Source of the DNA: Rhodococcoides trifolii
GTDB taxonomy: Bacteria; Actinomycetota; Actinomycetes; Mycobacteriales; Mycobacteriaceae
Length of the DNA stretch: 64,000 bases
NCBI RefSeq assembly: GCF_014635345.1
Contig: NZ_BMCU01000004.1
Coordinates: 248,001-312,000 of the forward strand
Reading direction: 5' to 3'
Position 1 is the stretch's first letter. Each line of letters begins with the position of its first letter. A model generated the notes under the pieces. That model saw nothing but the letters and a program-made list of their open reading frames with translations. It did not search any database and was not told the DNA's origin. The translations under genes and the position numbers were made by a program. Below, piece by piece: positions 16,626 through 25,869 of this stretch.

Positions 16626-17462
16626 TCAGGCTGCTCCGGAGTCGTCCACTCGCGGAGTCGAGACTTGGGACACGAACTCGCGTGCGATGTCTCGCAACTT
16701 ACGGTTCTCGTTCTGCGATCGAGTCGCCAAGATGGCGAACGCGGCGTCGGCATCGACGCCATGCATCGCCATGAGAATTCCCTTGGCCTGCTCGATGGGC
16801 GCCCGGTGGGCCAAGGCGTCCCGCAGTCCACTCGACACCTCTTCCGCCGACCGAAGTCGCGCGTAATCACCCAGTGCACGCGAGACGACAGTGGTGAGGG
16901 CGTCGAGGATGGCCTCGTCGAGGTTGTCGAAAGCCTTCGGGGACACGCCGTACAGGTTGAACGAGCCGAGCTCGAGCGTGTCGGTGCGCAGGGGTGCTGC
17001 GAGGAACGAGCGAATGCCGTCCGTACGCGCGAGGCGGGCGAACTCGGGCCAGGCCTGCTGCGCGGCGTCGACGTCGACCCGCACGATCTCACCGGTGCGC
17101 GCCGCCTCCAGACACGGGCCGTCGCCGGCCTCGTACTGGTGGGCGTCGACAGCCAGGGTGCGCTTGTCGGTGTGCACGGCGCTGTAGGTGCGCCCACCGA
17201 GCGCGATGGTGACGCCGCAGCTCGACGCGCCGTCGATCGCCTCCTGCGCTATCTCCACCGTGCGCTCGAGAACAACGACGAGATGGTCGTCGTCCTCGAC
17301 GCTGCCGCCGATAGCGGCCAGCACCGTTGCGATACGAGACGGCGTGAGCGTGGTTTCGGCTGCGTCGGTCACCACGGCGGCAGCGTTATCCACGTCGACC
17401 GTGGTGTCGGAGGCGGCCAGGACCGAGTCGTCGGTCGACGCCTGCGCCGGGGTGTTGTCCAT
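16626..17462 (-). CDS. GAF-ANTAR RNA-binding regulator
   Basis: ATG at 17462 gives 278 residues; the frame is open a little further upstream. An N-terminal acidic stretch is followed by a GAF domain (about 45-190) with AGDGPCLEAARTGEIVRV and AAPLRTDTLELGSFNLYG, then a C-terminal ANTAR domain: LRDALAHRAPIEQAKGILMAMHGVDADAAF. ANTAR proteins bind paired hexaloop hairpins in mRNA leaders and act as antiterminators. The GAF ligand is unknown. It converges on the methyltransferase with 1 bp between stops. Confidence 0.85.
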   Translation of the reverse strand: MDNTPAQASTDDSVLAASDTTVDVDNAAAVVTDAAETTLTPSRIATVLAAIGGSVEDDDHLVVVLERTVEIAQEAIDGASSCGVTIALGGRTYSAVHTDKRTLAVDAHQYEAGDGPCLEAARTGEIVRVDVDAAQQAWPEFARLARTDGIRSFLAAPLRTDTLELGSFNLYGVSPKAFDNLDEAILDALTTVVSRALGDYARLRSAEEVSSGLRDALAHRAPIEQAKGILMAMHGVDADAAFAILATRSQNENRKLRDIAREFVSQVSTPRVDDSGAA

Positions 17463-17612
17463 GGCGCCCGAGTATGTCATGCACCGCGTCGAGGGGAGAC
17501 GGCCGTTTGACCCGCTCATGATCGGGTACAGACCACCGAGGTGGTCGTGATGTCCGGACGTCACGGGTTGCCAGGGACATCGAGTGCAACAAACCGCCGA
17601 TGACTCGGAGTG

Positions 17613-17642
17613 CCCCGTCGGTCACCTACGTGCCCGACGGGG
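17613..17642. terminator. Hairpin at the end of the TetR gene
   Basis: Perfect 9-bp arms CCCCGTCGG and CCGACGGGG enclose a 12-nt loop, followed on the plus strand by TTCTTTCG. The TetR stop codon (17626-17628) lies inside the loop. There is no plus-strand gene just upstream, so if it terminates anything it is the minus-strand TetR message, for which the T-run is on the wrong side. Confidence 0.45.
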
Positions 17643-18231
17643 TTCTTTCGTTCAGACCGTGAAGCAGACGTTCGAACTCGCCCCACGCGGCGTCCAGGGC
17701 GATGTCTCGGTTCGGCGAGCCGGCGACCCACAGTGCAGCTTCGTTCAGCGCTCCTGACAGCAGCGCGGTCAGCGCGGGGACCGACGTGGTCACGAGAAGT
17801 TGTTGTGAGACCAGTGATTCGAGAGCTTCTTCGAGATGCCGCCCCGACGCATCGGAGTCCTGTTGTCGCCACGTGTTCCAGCCGAGCGTCGTCGGCGCGT
17901 CCAGAAGCAGAATCTGTCGCGCGTCGTCGGCGAGAATGGCGATCAGGAAGGCGCGACAGCCGGCAGCGACGGCGTCCCACGGTTCGCGATTGTCGTCCGC
18001 CGCGTCGACTACCGCCTGAGCAACCCGGTTCGCCGTCGACTCTGCGACTGCAACGAACAGCCCCTTCTTGCTGACGAAGTGGTGATAGACGGCTCCTCGG
18101 GTGACGCCGGCCGCTACTGCGATCTCTTCCAGTCCCACGCCGGCAAACCCGTGGCGCGTGAACAAATCGGCCGACGTCGTAAGTATTCGCGCAGCCGTCC
18201 TGTCGCTCTCGTCTCTCGTTGCCCGTGGCAC
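17626..18231 (-). CDS. TetR family regulator of the VOC gene
   Basis: 201 residues. The N-terminal helix-turn-helix is [28 protein letters not shown], a textbook TetR motif. The rest is helical with no recognised ligand signature. It is divergent from a VOC protein and a DedA protein across a 77-bp gap that holds two similar palindromic sites, so repression of both directions is expected. Confidence 0.88.
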   Translation of the reverse strand: MPRATRDESDRTAARILTTSADLFTRHGFAGVGLEEIAVAAGVTRGAVYHHFVSKKGLFVAVAESTANRVAQAVVDAADDNREPWDAVAAGCRAFLIAILADDARQILLLDAPTTLGWNTWRQQDSDASGRHLEEALESLVSQQLLVTTSVPALTALLSGALNEAALWVAGSPNRDIALDAAWGEFERLLHGLNERTPSGT

Positions 18232-18240
18232 CGGCGACCC

Positions 18241-18300
18241 CTTTACATGCGGTGTGTACGTATATTATCTTCTCCTTTACATACACACTGTACGTAAAGG
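18241..18300. promoter_or_regulatory. Two palindromic TetR operators upstream of the VOC gene
   Basis: Site A reads CTTTACATGCGGTGTGTACG from 18241. Site B (18274-18300) has perfect ends CCTTTAC and GTAAAGG, and its reverse complement reads CTTTACGTACAGTGTGTATG. The two sites therefore match at most positions when B is read on the minus strand. Between them lies the AT-rich TATATTATCT, the likely -10 region. Site B abuts the Shine-Dalgarno AAAGGAG of the VOC gene. Confidence 0.65.
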
Positions 18301-18308
18301 AGAACGAC

Positions 18309-18722
18309 ATGCAGAGCTTCTATTCGGTACTGATGACCGAGGATGTGGCGACGGTGAGCGCCTTCTACATTCGCCACCTCGGGTTCGAACCGACGTTCGA
18401 ATCCGACTGGTACGTCTCCTTGCACCGCGACGGGCATGAACTCGCTGTGCTGGATTGCTCGCACGAGACGGTCCCGGCCGCACATCGAGGGCGAGTGAGC
18501 AATGGAATTCTGTTGAACCTCGAGGTGGACGACGTCGATGCGGAGTTCGAGCGGTTGGTCACCGCCAACGGACTGACGCTGGCGTTGCCGCTGCGAACCG
18601 AAGACTTCGGGCAGCGGCATTTCATCGTCGAGGCGCCGGACGGAGTGTTGATCGATGTGATCACACCCATCGAACCCGTTGGCGACTATGTAGCGCAGTT
18701 CGTCAATAGAATCGACGAATGA
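18309..18722 (+). CDS. VOC (glyoxalase/bleomycin resistance-like) family protein
   Basis: ATG at 18309 follows AAAGGAG; 137 residues. It shows the paired beta-alpha-beta-beta-beta layout: [20 protein letters not shown] at the N-terminus, [19 protein letters not shown] in the middle, and [21 protein letters not shown] at the end. Such proteins sequester or chemically open small toxic ligands. With TetR control and a DedA gene overlapping its stop, a role in response to a drug or electrophile is plausible. Confidence 0.8.
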   Translation: MQSFYSVLMTEDVATVSAFYIRHLGFEPTFESDWYVSLHRDGHELAVLDCSHETVPAAHRGRVSNGILLNLEVDDVDAEFERLVTANGLTLALPLRTEDFGQRHFIVEAPDGVLIDVITPIEPVGDYVAQFVNRIDE

Positions 18723-19333
18723 CCTCCCTGATCGAACGCATTCTCGACATTGCCCCGATTTGGATCTATCTCACGGTCGGTTTGCTGGTCTTCGTCGAGG
18801 ACGCAATTTTCGTCGGATTCGTCATCCCCGGTGAAACGGCGGCGGTGCTGGGCGGGGTCGCGGCCAGTCAGGGCAAGGTCGAGGTGTTCGCGATTGCCGC
18901 GATCGTCGTGGTCGCAGCCATTGTCGGCGACAGTTGCGGTTTCGAGATCGGCAAACATTTCGGCCCCCGACTGCTCGAAATGCGCATTCTGGACAAAAGG
19001 CGTGAAAAATTGACCGAGGCGCAGAACTTTCTCGCTCGGCGCGGCGGTTCCGCGGTATTCCTCGGCCGTTTCGTCGCATTCTTCCGAGCGGTCATGCCCG
19101 CTCTGGCGGGAATCTCTCGCATGCCCTACCCGAAGTTCCTGACCTGGAACGCGCTCGGCGGTCTGGTGTGGGGTGCCGGCTTCGTCACCCTGGGATTCGT
19201 GGCGGGCAACTCCTGGGAAGCGGTGGCGAAGACGGTCGGACGGGACGCGGCCCTGATCGTGGTCGCGATCGTCGTGGTCGCGCTCATCGTGTGGCGGGTG
19301 CGCAAGCATCGGTCGGAGAAGGCTGCGGCCTGA
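18719..19333 (+). CDS. DedA family membrane protein
   Basis: ATG at 18719 overlaps the VOC stop; 204 residues. It has the SNARE-associated/DedA core: [34 protein letters not shown], and the signature [28 protein letters not shown] with the conserved arginines and G-x-x-x-M-P-Y. About five hydrophobic segments are seen. DedA proteins are proposed lipid flippases or scramblases important for envelope integrity and drug tolerance. Co-transcribed with the TetR-controlled VOC gene. Confidence 0.88.
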   Translation: MTSLIERILDIAPIWIYLTVGLLVFVEDAIFVGFVIPGETAAVLGGVAASQGKVEVFAIAAIVVVAAIVGDSCGFEIGKHFGPRLLEMRILDKRREKLTEAQNFLARRGGSAVFLGRFVAFFRAVMPALAGISRMPYPKFLTWNALGGLVWGAGFVTLGFVAGNSWEAVAKTVGRDAALIVVAIVVVALIVWRVRKHRSEKAAA

Positions 19334-19367
19334 GGTTCTGCGCTTGTGCGGTCAGGTCGGAAAGCCG

Positions 19368-20321
19368 TCAGCGGGAGGCGGCTTTGTTCAGCGCCAGCAC
19401 CGACAGCAGCTCGTAGGCAACATGCGCGGCGGCGATCCCCGTGATCTCGGCGTGGTCGTACGCGGGCGCGACCTCGACGATGTCGGCTCCCACGACGTTG
19501 AGTCCGACGAGACCGCGCAAGGTGTTCAGTAGTTCACGCGAAGTCATGCCGCCGGCCTCGGGCGTACCCGTACCGGGCGCATGTGCGGGGTCGAGTACGT
19601 CGATGTCCACCGACACGTAGACGGGTCCGCCGTCGAGCCGACGCCGCATTCGCTCGACGATGCTGCGCACTCCGTCGACCTCGAAGTCGTCGGAGCGGAT
19701 GATCTGGAATCCGAGAATTTCGTCGTCCTCCAAGTCTTTCTTCCCGTAGAGCGGACCGCGAATACCTATGTGCTGTGACCGCTCGAGGTCGATCAGGCCC
19801 TCTTCGCTTGCCCGGCGGAAGGGCGTGCCGTGGGTGTACGGGGCGCCGAAGTAGGTGTCCCAGGTGTCGAGGTGCGCGTCGAAGTGCAGCACGGCGATGG
19901 GACCGTGATCGCGGTACAGGGACCGCAGGATCGGCAGCGCGATGGTGTGATCGCCGCCGAGCGTGAGGAGCGACGAGCCGTCCTTGCGGACGTCGGTCAC
20001 CGCAGAGTCGATAGTGGTCAGCGCCTCGACGATGTCGAACGGGTTGACCCCGATGTCGCCGGCGTCGGCCACCTGATGAACCGCGAACGGGGAAACGTCG
20101 ACGGCCTGGTTGTACGGACGCAGCAGCTTGGACGCGGCGCGGATGTGGCCGGGGCCGAACCGCGCTCCGGGGCGATAGCTCACGCCGGAATCGAACGGCA
20201 CTCCGAGGATGGTGACGTCGGCGCGCGAGACTTCGTCCAGGCGGGGGAGACGGGCGAACGTCGACGGCTCGGTGTAGCGAGGAAACTTGGTGGCGTCGAC
20301 GGGTCCGATCGGTTCGCTCAT
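19368..20321 (-). CDS. Ureohydrolase (guanidinobutyrase/agmatinase family)
   Basis: ATG at 20321 gives 317 residues, the length of guanidinobutyrases and agmatinases. The dinuclear manganese motifs are all present: [23 protein letters not shown] and [25 protein letters not shown]. Each enzyme of this family releases urea from a guanidino compound. Because a lysine/arginine monooxygenase-like enzyme and an amidase lie next door, and GABA genes follow, 4-guanidinobutyrate is the most likely substrate; agmatine is the alternative. Confidence 0.88.
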   Translation of the reverse strand: MSEPIGPVDATKFPRYTEPSTFARLPRLDEVSRADVTILGVPFDSGVSYRPGARFGPGHIRAASKLLRPYNQAVDVSPFAVHQVADAGDIGVNPFDIVEALTTIDSAVTDVRKDGSSLLTLGGDHTIALPILRSLYRDHGPIAVLHFDAHLDTWDTYFGAPYTHGTPFRRASEEGLIDLERSQHIGIRGPLYGKKDLEDDEILGFQIIRSDDFEVDGVRSIVERMRRRLDGGPVYVSVDIDVLDPAHAPGTGTPEAGGMTSRELLNTLRGLVGLNVVGADIVEVAPAYDHAEITGIAAAHVAYELLSVLALNKAASR

Positions 20322-20420
20322 GGTCCTGATCCTGCCCGTGGATACAGTTCTGCGGGCGACCAGGGACGAAAATAGGGTCCAATTCATCCCTGACGGCCCA
20401 CACATTCTCGAGGAGGTTGC

Positions 20421-21209
20421 GTGACCACGGTGAGCCTGTTCCAAGGTCCGGACAGTCCCGACGGCATCGTGGACGCCATCGACGCGGCAGCGCGTGCTGC
20501 CGCGGCGGCGGGTGCGCGAATCCTCGTGTGTCCCGAAATGTCGGCGACCGGATACAACATCGGACATCTCATCGTCGAGCGGGCAGAACCGGCGGACGGT
20601 CCCATCGCCGCAGCCATGGCGGACATCGCACGCGCGAACGACACTGCGATCGTCTACGGCTACCCCGAACTCGCCGACGGCGCCGTCTACAACAGTGTCC
20701 GCGTGATCGACCGCGACGGAACCGCCCTGCTGAACTACCGCAAGACGCACCTCTTCGGTGACCTCGACCGCGACCACTTCACCCCCGGCGACACGTTGGT
20801 GGCGCAGTTCGACCTGGACGGCATCCGTTGCGGAGTGCTGGTCTGTTACGACGTCGAGTTCCCCGAAGCTGTTCGCGCACACGCAGACTCGGGAACCGAG
20901 TGGCTGATCGTCCCCACCGGACTGATGACGCCCTACGACCTCGTGGCCACACAGGTGGTTCCGGCGCGGGCTTACGAGAGCCAGATGTTCGTGACGTACG
21001 TGAACCGGTGCGGCGTCGAGAACGGCCTCGAGTACGTCGGCCTCACCTGCGCCATCGCCCCCGACGGAACCGAACTGGCCCGAGCCGGTCGTGGTGAGCA
21101 GCTGCTGACGTTCGACCTGGACCCTGCCGTCGTGGCCAGCTCCCGCGGCGTCAACACTCATCTCGACGACCGTCGCCCCGATCTGTACGAGCAGGAGAGA
21201 ACTCGATGA
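20421..21209 (+). CDS. Carbon-nitrogen hydrolase (omega-amidase, DavA-like)
   Basis: GTG at 20421 follows AGGAGG with 4 nt spacing; 262 residues. The nitrilase-superfamily triad is Glu39 in CPEMSATGY, Lys108 in NYRKTHLFG and Cys142 in VCYDVEFPE. The sequence resembles 5-aminopentanamidase (DavA) of Pseudomonas, which hydrolyses the amide made by lysine 2-monooxygenase. Here the expected substrate is 4-guanidinobutyramide or 5-aminovaleramide. Its stop overlaps the monooxygenase start (ATGA at 21206), indicating translational coupling. Confidence 0.85.
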   Translation: MTTVSLFQGPDSPDGIVDAIDAAARAAAAAGARILVCPEMSATGYNIGHLIVERAEPADGPIAAAMADIARANDTAIVYGYPELADGAVYNSVRVIDRDGTALLNYRKTHLFGDLDRDHFTPGDTLVAQFDLDGIRCGVLVCYDVEFPEAVRAHADSGTEWLIVPTGLMTPYDLVATQVVPARAYESQMFVTYVNRCGVENGLEYVGLTCAIAPDGTELARAGRGEQLLTFDLDPAVVASSRGVNTHLDDRRPDLYEQERTR

Positions 21210-22897
21210 CCGCCCCCGTCACCCCGGACAGCACGGCCACCGTTCAGGAAGAGCCGCCGCTGACCATGTTCGGGCCCGACTTCCCGTTCTCCTACGACGA
21301 CTACGTGACGCACCCAGCCGGTCTCGGCTCGATCCCGCAGGAAATGTACGGCACCGAGGTCGCCGTCATCGGCGGCGGTCTGTCGGGCATGGTGTCGGCG
21401 TACGAGTTGCTCAAACTCGGTCTGAAGCCGGTCGTCTACGAGTCCGGTGAGATCGGTGGGCGGATGAAATCCGTTCCCTTCGACGGTTATCCGGATGTCG
21501 TGGCCGAGATGGGTGCCATGCGGTTCCCTCCGTCCTCGACGACGCTGTTCCATTACCTGGACCGCCTGGGCCTCGAGACGACTCCGTTTCCGAACCCGCT
21601 GGCCGAGGTCACACCCAGCACGGTGATCGACCTCAAGGGTGAGAGCCACTATGCGCGTCACCTCGACGACCTGCCAGGAGAGTTCGCGGAAGTCGCAGGG
21701 GCGTGGCAGCGCACGCTCGAGGAAAGCTCGGAGCTGATCCCGCTGCAGAAGGCAATTCGGGCGCGCGACGCAGCCGAGGTCAAGCGGATCTGGAACGACC
21801 TCGTGACCCGATTCGACGACACCACCTTCTACGGATTCCTGGCGACGTCGCCGCACTTCGCATCGTTCCGCCGCCGAGAGTTGTTCGGGCAGGTGGGTTT
21901 CGGCACCGGCGGGTGGGACACCGACTTTCCCAACTCCATCCTGGAAATCCTGCGTGTGGTCAGCACGGCCGCCGACGACCACCATCGCGGCATCGTCGGT
22001 GGTTCGCAGCAGTTACCGGTCGGATTGTGGTCGCACGCACCGAAGAACACGGTTCACTGGCCTGCGGGCACCTCCGTGGCGTCGCTGAACGGTGGATACA
22101 CGCGCCCCGCCGTGACCGCACTGTCACGAACGTCCGACGGGTCCGTCTCGGTCACCGATTCCAGCGGAGTCACGACGACCTTCGCGTCGGCGATCTTCAC
22201 GGCACAGAGTTGGATGCTGCTCAACAACATCGACTGCGACGACGACCTGTTCCCGATCGATCACTGGACCGCGATCGAACGCACCCACTACATGGGGTCG
22301 ACCAAGGTGTTCGTTCTCGTCGACCGTCCGTTCTGGAAGGACACCGATCCCGCTACGGGCCGCGACGTCATGAGCATGACGCTGACCGACCGCCTCAGTC
22401 GCGGAACGTATCTGCTGGATCAGGGCGAGGGCAAGCCCGGTCTGATCTGCCTGTCCTACACCTGGTCCGACGATTCGCTCAAGCTGCTTCCGCTGAGCCC
22501 CGGTGAGCGGCGGAACCTGATGCTCAAATCACTCGAGGAGATCTACCCCGGGGTGGACATCCGCAGCCACGTGATCTCCGACCCGGTGACGCTGTCCTGG
22601 GAAACCGAACGCGACTTCATGGGTGCGTTCAAGGCCAATCTGCCCGGCCACTACCGCTACCAGGAACGTCTCTTCTCACACTTCCATCAAGCCGATCTCG
22701 AACCACGCCACCGCGGTATCTTCGTTGCAGGAGATGACATTTCGTGGACAGCGGGGTGGGCCGAGGGTGCCATTCAGACTGCGCTCAACGCCGTGTGGGG
22801 AGTGATGGACCATCTCGGCGGGGAGTCGAGTCCGGATAACCCCGGGCCGGGTGACGTGTTCGCGCAGATCGCGCCGATCAGGTTGGGAGACTACTGA
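21206..22897 (+). CDS. L-lysine/L-arginine 2-monooxygenase-like flavoenzyme
   Basis: 563 residues. The FAD site [16 protein letters not shown] is at residues 54-69, followed by [13 protein letters not shown] and [17 protein letters not shown]. The C-terminal flavin motif is [23 protein letters not shown]. It closely resembles, as I recall, Pseudomonas lysine 2-monooxygenase, including the shared opening FGPDFPF and HPAGLGSIP. These enzymes turn an L-amino acid into the amide one carbon shorter. The adjacent ureohydrolase argues for arginine as substrate. It converges on the PucR gene with a 7-bp overlap. Confidence 0.87.
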   Translation: MTAPVTPDSTATVQEEPPLTMFGPDFPFSYDDYVTHPAGLGSIPQEMYGTEVAVIGGGLSGMVSAYELLKLGLKPVVYESGEIGGRMKSVPFDGYPDVVAEMGAMRFPPSSTTLFHYLDRLGLETTPFPNPLAEVTPSTVIDLKGESHYARHLDDLPGEFAEVAGAWQRTLEESSELIPLQKAIRARDAAEVKRIWNDLVTRFDDTTFYGFLATSPHFASFRRRELFGQVGFGTGGWDTDFPNSILEILRVVSTAADDHHRGIVGGSQQLPVGLWSHAPKNTVHWPAGTSVASLNGGYTRPAVTALSRTSDGSVSVTDSSGVTTTFASAIFTAQSWMLLNNIDCDDDLFPIDHWTAIERTHYMGSTKVFVLVDRPFWKDTDPATGRDVMSMTLTDRLSRGTYLLDQGEGKPGLICLSYTWSDDSLKLLPLSPGERRNLMLKSLEEIYPGVDIRSHVISDPVTLSWETERDFMGAFKANLPGHYRYQERLFSHFHQADLEPRHRGIFVAGDDISWTAGWAEGAIQTALNAVWGVMDHLGGESSPDNPGPGDVFAQIAPIRLGDY

Positions 22898-24387
22898 CCG
22901 CCTCCGTGCAAGGCGAGCAGCAGCTCCGCTCGCACCAGCGCGTTCGACAGGTCGCACTCCAATACCGTTTCCACCCGGCCGATTCGGCTGCGGAGGGTGT
23001 GCCGGTGGACGTTCAACGACGCTGCCGCGCTCTCCCACTGGCCGTTGGCCTCGAGATAGGCGCGCAGCGAGGGCACCAGGAACGACCCCTCCGTTCTGTC
23101 GTGCTCGTCGAGTACGGCGACCGTCGACGCGGCGATGGCGCGCAGCGCTCGGCGGACGGGTTCGGACAAGAGCAGCGTGGTTCCTTCGGCGGCACCGAAC
23201 TCGGCGATCGGTGCGTGTGCGCTCGCCATGTCTACTGCCGACTTCGATTGCAGTGCAGCATCTTCGATGCCGTCGAGCGCATGGTTCCCACTGAGTCCGG
23301 CTCGCACCGTGCGGAGCTGATTGACCGGGAGGCTGCCCAGCCAGGTGTCGACGTCGGCTCGCGTGTCGGACCCGCGCAGCAACACCGAGGCGATCGACCC
23401 GTCGACCCGCGCCACGAGGGGGCGGGCGAGGTCACGCAAAGTGAGATCGAGATGGCGTCGCACCTTGTCGGCGTGTGGGGTGTCGATGATCAGGACCCGG
23501 AGTCGCCCGGAGTCGTCCATCGCGTCGTCGAGGTAACCGTCGGCCTGGCTCGGTCGGAGCACTCCGTCGAGCAGAAGGCCGAACGCCAACCCGCCCAGAC
23601 GATTCTGACTGTCACGCAACCGAAGTGGTTTCTCGAGCTCCAGCGTCAACAACGACACCGCGTGGCCGAGAAGTACCCGTTCCACACCTTCGAGCGGACG
23701 GGGCGTGCTGACGGCCAGGACACCGTGCGCGGTGCCGGCGAGGTTGACCGGTTGCACCGTGAGTGACCGGCCGGGGGTGGCCACGTTCATCGAACCCGGC
23801 GCTCGCCCTTGCTGTTCGACGAGCGCGCGTGCTTCATCGACCAGAGCGGTGTCCGTCGGGGGATGCACGTTCGAGGTCCGACGTCCGACGAAGGCGACGC
23901 TGCCGCGAGTCGCCACCGCGAGCTCGCGCACGATCGCAGCGCTACCCCCGCGCAGAGCGGCACGGGTGATGCGCGTCTGGGTGTCGGCTGCGCGTCGGAC
24001 CAGTTCGTACTGCTGCTCGGCCAGGCGTGACATCACTGCCTTGGTGACCGCGGCGAACGGCGTCGCGATCGGAACTTCGAGCACCGGAAGCCCTGTTTCG
24101 TCGGCCCGGGCCAGGAGCTCGGCGGGAATCTCCGGATGCGACAGACCGGTGCCGAACGCGATGCCGGACACCTTCGCGTCGACGAGTCGATCGACGTAGT
24201 CCGCCGCCGATCTGCGCAGGTCCAGGCCGGTGGTGAGTACCAGCTCACCGCCGGACAGCCACGGGCGCGGATCGAGCAGTTCCGTGGCCTGCGCGAACTG
24301 AATGGGGTTGTCGATTCCTGATCGCCCTGCGCGCAGGCCGAGGTCGAGATGCCGCTGCTGCAGCAACCAGGGGATACGCACGCTCAT
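22891..24387 (-). CDS. PucR family transcriptional regulator
   Basis: ATG at 24387 gives 498 residues; the much longer open frame to 25569 is a shadow over gabT. The N-terminal PucR domain (about 8-120) carries SGGELVLTTGLDLR and IAFGTGL; a GGDEF-like middle region follows. The C-terminal helix-turn-helix is ANGQWESAAASLNVHRHTLRSRIGRVE. Family members sense nitrogen compounds such as purine intermediates, GABA or amino acids. It sits between the monooxygenase operon and gabTD, divergent from gabT, so it is the obvious regulator of the pathway. Confidence 0.9.
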   Translation of the reverse strand: MSVRIPWLLQQRHLDLGLRAGRSGIDNPIQFAQATELLDPRPWLSGGELVLTTGLDLRRSAADYVDRLVDAKVSGIAFGTGLSHPEIPAELLARADETGLPVLEVPIATPFAAVTKAVMSRLAEQQYELVRRAADTQTRITRAALRGGSAAIVRELAVATRGSVAFVGRRTSNVHPPTDTALVDEARALVEQQGRAPGSMNVATPGRSLTVQPVNLAGTAHGVLAVSTPRPLEGVERVLLGHAVSLLTLELEKPLRLRDSQNRLGGLAFGLLLDGVLRPSQADGYLDDAMDDSGRLRVLIIDTPHADKVRRHLDLTLRDLARPLVARVDGSIASVLLRGSDTRADVDTWLGSLPVNQLRTVRAGLSGNHALDGIEDAALQSKSAVDMASAHAPIAEFGAAEGTTLLLSEPVRRALRAIAASTVAVLDEHDRTEGSFLVPSLRAYLEANGQWESAAASLNVHRHTLRSRIGRVETVLECDLSNALVRAELLLALHGGGQ

Positions 24388-24510
24388 GGCGACAGCGTAG
24401 TTCCGGATTGGCCTGCGAAGGCGAGTTCGATAGACAAAACGGCAGGGCGCCCCTGTCGGTGAGCAGCGCCATAATTCTGGTACACGAAGTCCCCACCCGA
24501 GAGGCCCGCC

Positions 24511-25869
24511 ATGACCAGCATCGAATACCGGCTCCCGCAGGTGCGGCGGGTCGTCACCGAACTCCCCGGCCCCAACTCCGCAGCCCTCACGCAGCGACGC
24601 AAAGCCGTCATCGGCGCCGGCGTCGCGTCGAGTGTTCCGGTCTACGCGGCCGACGCGGACGGCGGCGTGATCGTCGACGTCGACGGCAACTCGCTCATCG
24701 ACCTCGGGTCCGGCATCGCCGTGACGTCCGTCGGCGCCTCGAACCCGGCCGTGGTCGCAGCGGTGCAGGAACAAGTCGCGCACTTCACGCACACCTGCTT
24801 CATGGTGACCCCGTACGAGGGCTACATCGCGGTGGCGGAGAAGCTCGCCGAACTGACTCCCGGTGACTTCGACAAGCGCACCGTTCTGTTCAACAGCGGC
24901 GCGGAAGCCGTCGAGAACGCAGTGAAGATTGCCCGCCACGCGACCGGCCGCGATGCCGTCGTCGTGTTCGACCACGCCTACCACGGCCGCACCAACCTGA
25001 CGATGGCGCTGACCGCGAAGGCCATGCCCTACAAGGCCGGTTTCGGTCCGTTCGCCCCCGAGGTGTACCGCGCGCCGATGTCCTACCCCTTCCGTGAAGG
25101 GCTGAACAAGGACGGCTCCGCGATCACCGGTGCACAGGCCGCGGCGCGAGCGATCTCGATGATCGAGAAGCAGATCGGCGCCGACCACGTCGCCGCGATC
25201 GTCATCGAACCCGTCCAGGGCGAAGGTGGATTCATCGTTCCCGCCGACGGATTCCTCCCCGCCCTGTCCGAGTGGGCCACCGCCAACGGCGTCGTCTTCG
25301 TCGCCGACGAGGTCCAGGCCGGCTTCTGCCGCACCGGCGACTGGTTCGCCGTCGACCACGAAGGTGTCGTCCCCGACCTGATCACGATGGCCAAGGGCAT
25401 CGCCGGCGGCATGCCGCTGGCCGCGGTCACCGGTCGCGCCGACCTGATCGACGCCGTCCACGCCGGCGGCCTCGGCGGAACGTACGGCGGCAACCCCGTC
25501 GCCTGCGCGGCTGCGCTCGCGTCGATGTCGCAGATGGACGAGCTCGACCTCCGCGGCCGGGCCAAGCACATCGAAGAGATGGTCACCACGCGTCTGCGCA
25601 CCCTCGCCGACGAGTTCGACATCATCGGGGACGTCCGTGGACGCGGCGGCATGCTGGCCATCGAATTCGTCGAGAGCGGCAGCATCGAGCCGAACCCGGC
25701 CGTCACGAAAGCTGTGTCGTCGGCCATGCTCGCCGAGGGCATCATCATCCTGACGTGCGGCACCTACGGCAACGTCGTGCGATTGCTACCGTCGCTGGTG
25801 ATCTCCGACGAACTGTTGACCGAAGCGCTCGACGTACTCGAGGCGGTCATTCGAAAGGTTGCAGCATGA
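24511..25869 (+). CDS. gabT: 4-aminobutyrate aminotransferase
   Basis: ATG at 24511 gives 452 residues. It is a class III aminotransferase: LFNSGAEAVENAVKIARHATGR near residue 130, DHAYHGRTNLTMALT, VFVADEVQAGF with the PLP-binding aspartate, and the Schiff-base lysine at about 295 in MAKGIAGGMP. It converts GABA and 2-oxoglutarate to succinate semialdehyde and glutamate; 5-aminovalerate could also be taken. The stop overlaps gabD (ATGA at 25866). Confidence 0.92.
   Translation: MTSIEYRLPQVRRVVTELPGPNSAALTQRRKAVIGAGVASSVPVYAADADGGVIVDVDGNSLIDLGSGIAVTSVGASNPAVVAAVQEQVAHFTHTCFMVTPYEGYIAVAEKLAELTPGDFDKRTVLFNSGAEAVENAVKIARHATGRDAVVVFDHAYHGRTNLTMALTAKAMPYKAGFGPFAPEVYRAPMSYPFREGLNKDGSAITGAQAAARAISMIEKQIGADHVAAIVIEPVQGEGGFIVPADGFLPALSEWATANGVVFVADEVQAGFCRTGDWFAVDHEGVVPDLITMAKGIAGGMPLAAVTGRADLIDAVHAGGLGGTYGGNPVACAAALASMSQMDELDLRGRAKHIEEMVTTRLRTLADEFDIIGDVRGRGGMLAIEFVESGSIEPNPAVTKAVSSAMLAEGIIILTCGTYGNVVRLLPSLVISDELLTEALDVLEAVIRKVAA

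Noticed and set aside
17613-17642. Ordinary intrinsic terminator for the TetR gene
   Set aside because: The hairpin loop contains the stop codon and the T-run is on the opposite strand, so it is recorded only as a hairpin with low confidence.
22891-25569. 892-residue minus-strand reading frame
   Set aside because: The PucR protein starts at 24387; the upstream extension is antisense to gabT and has shadow-like composition.
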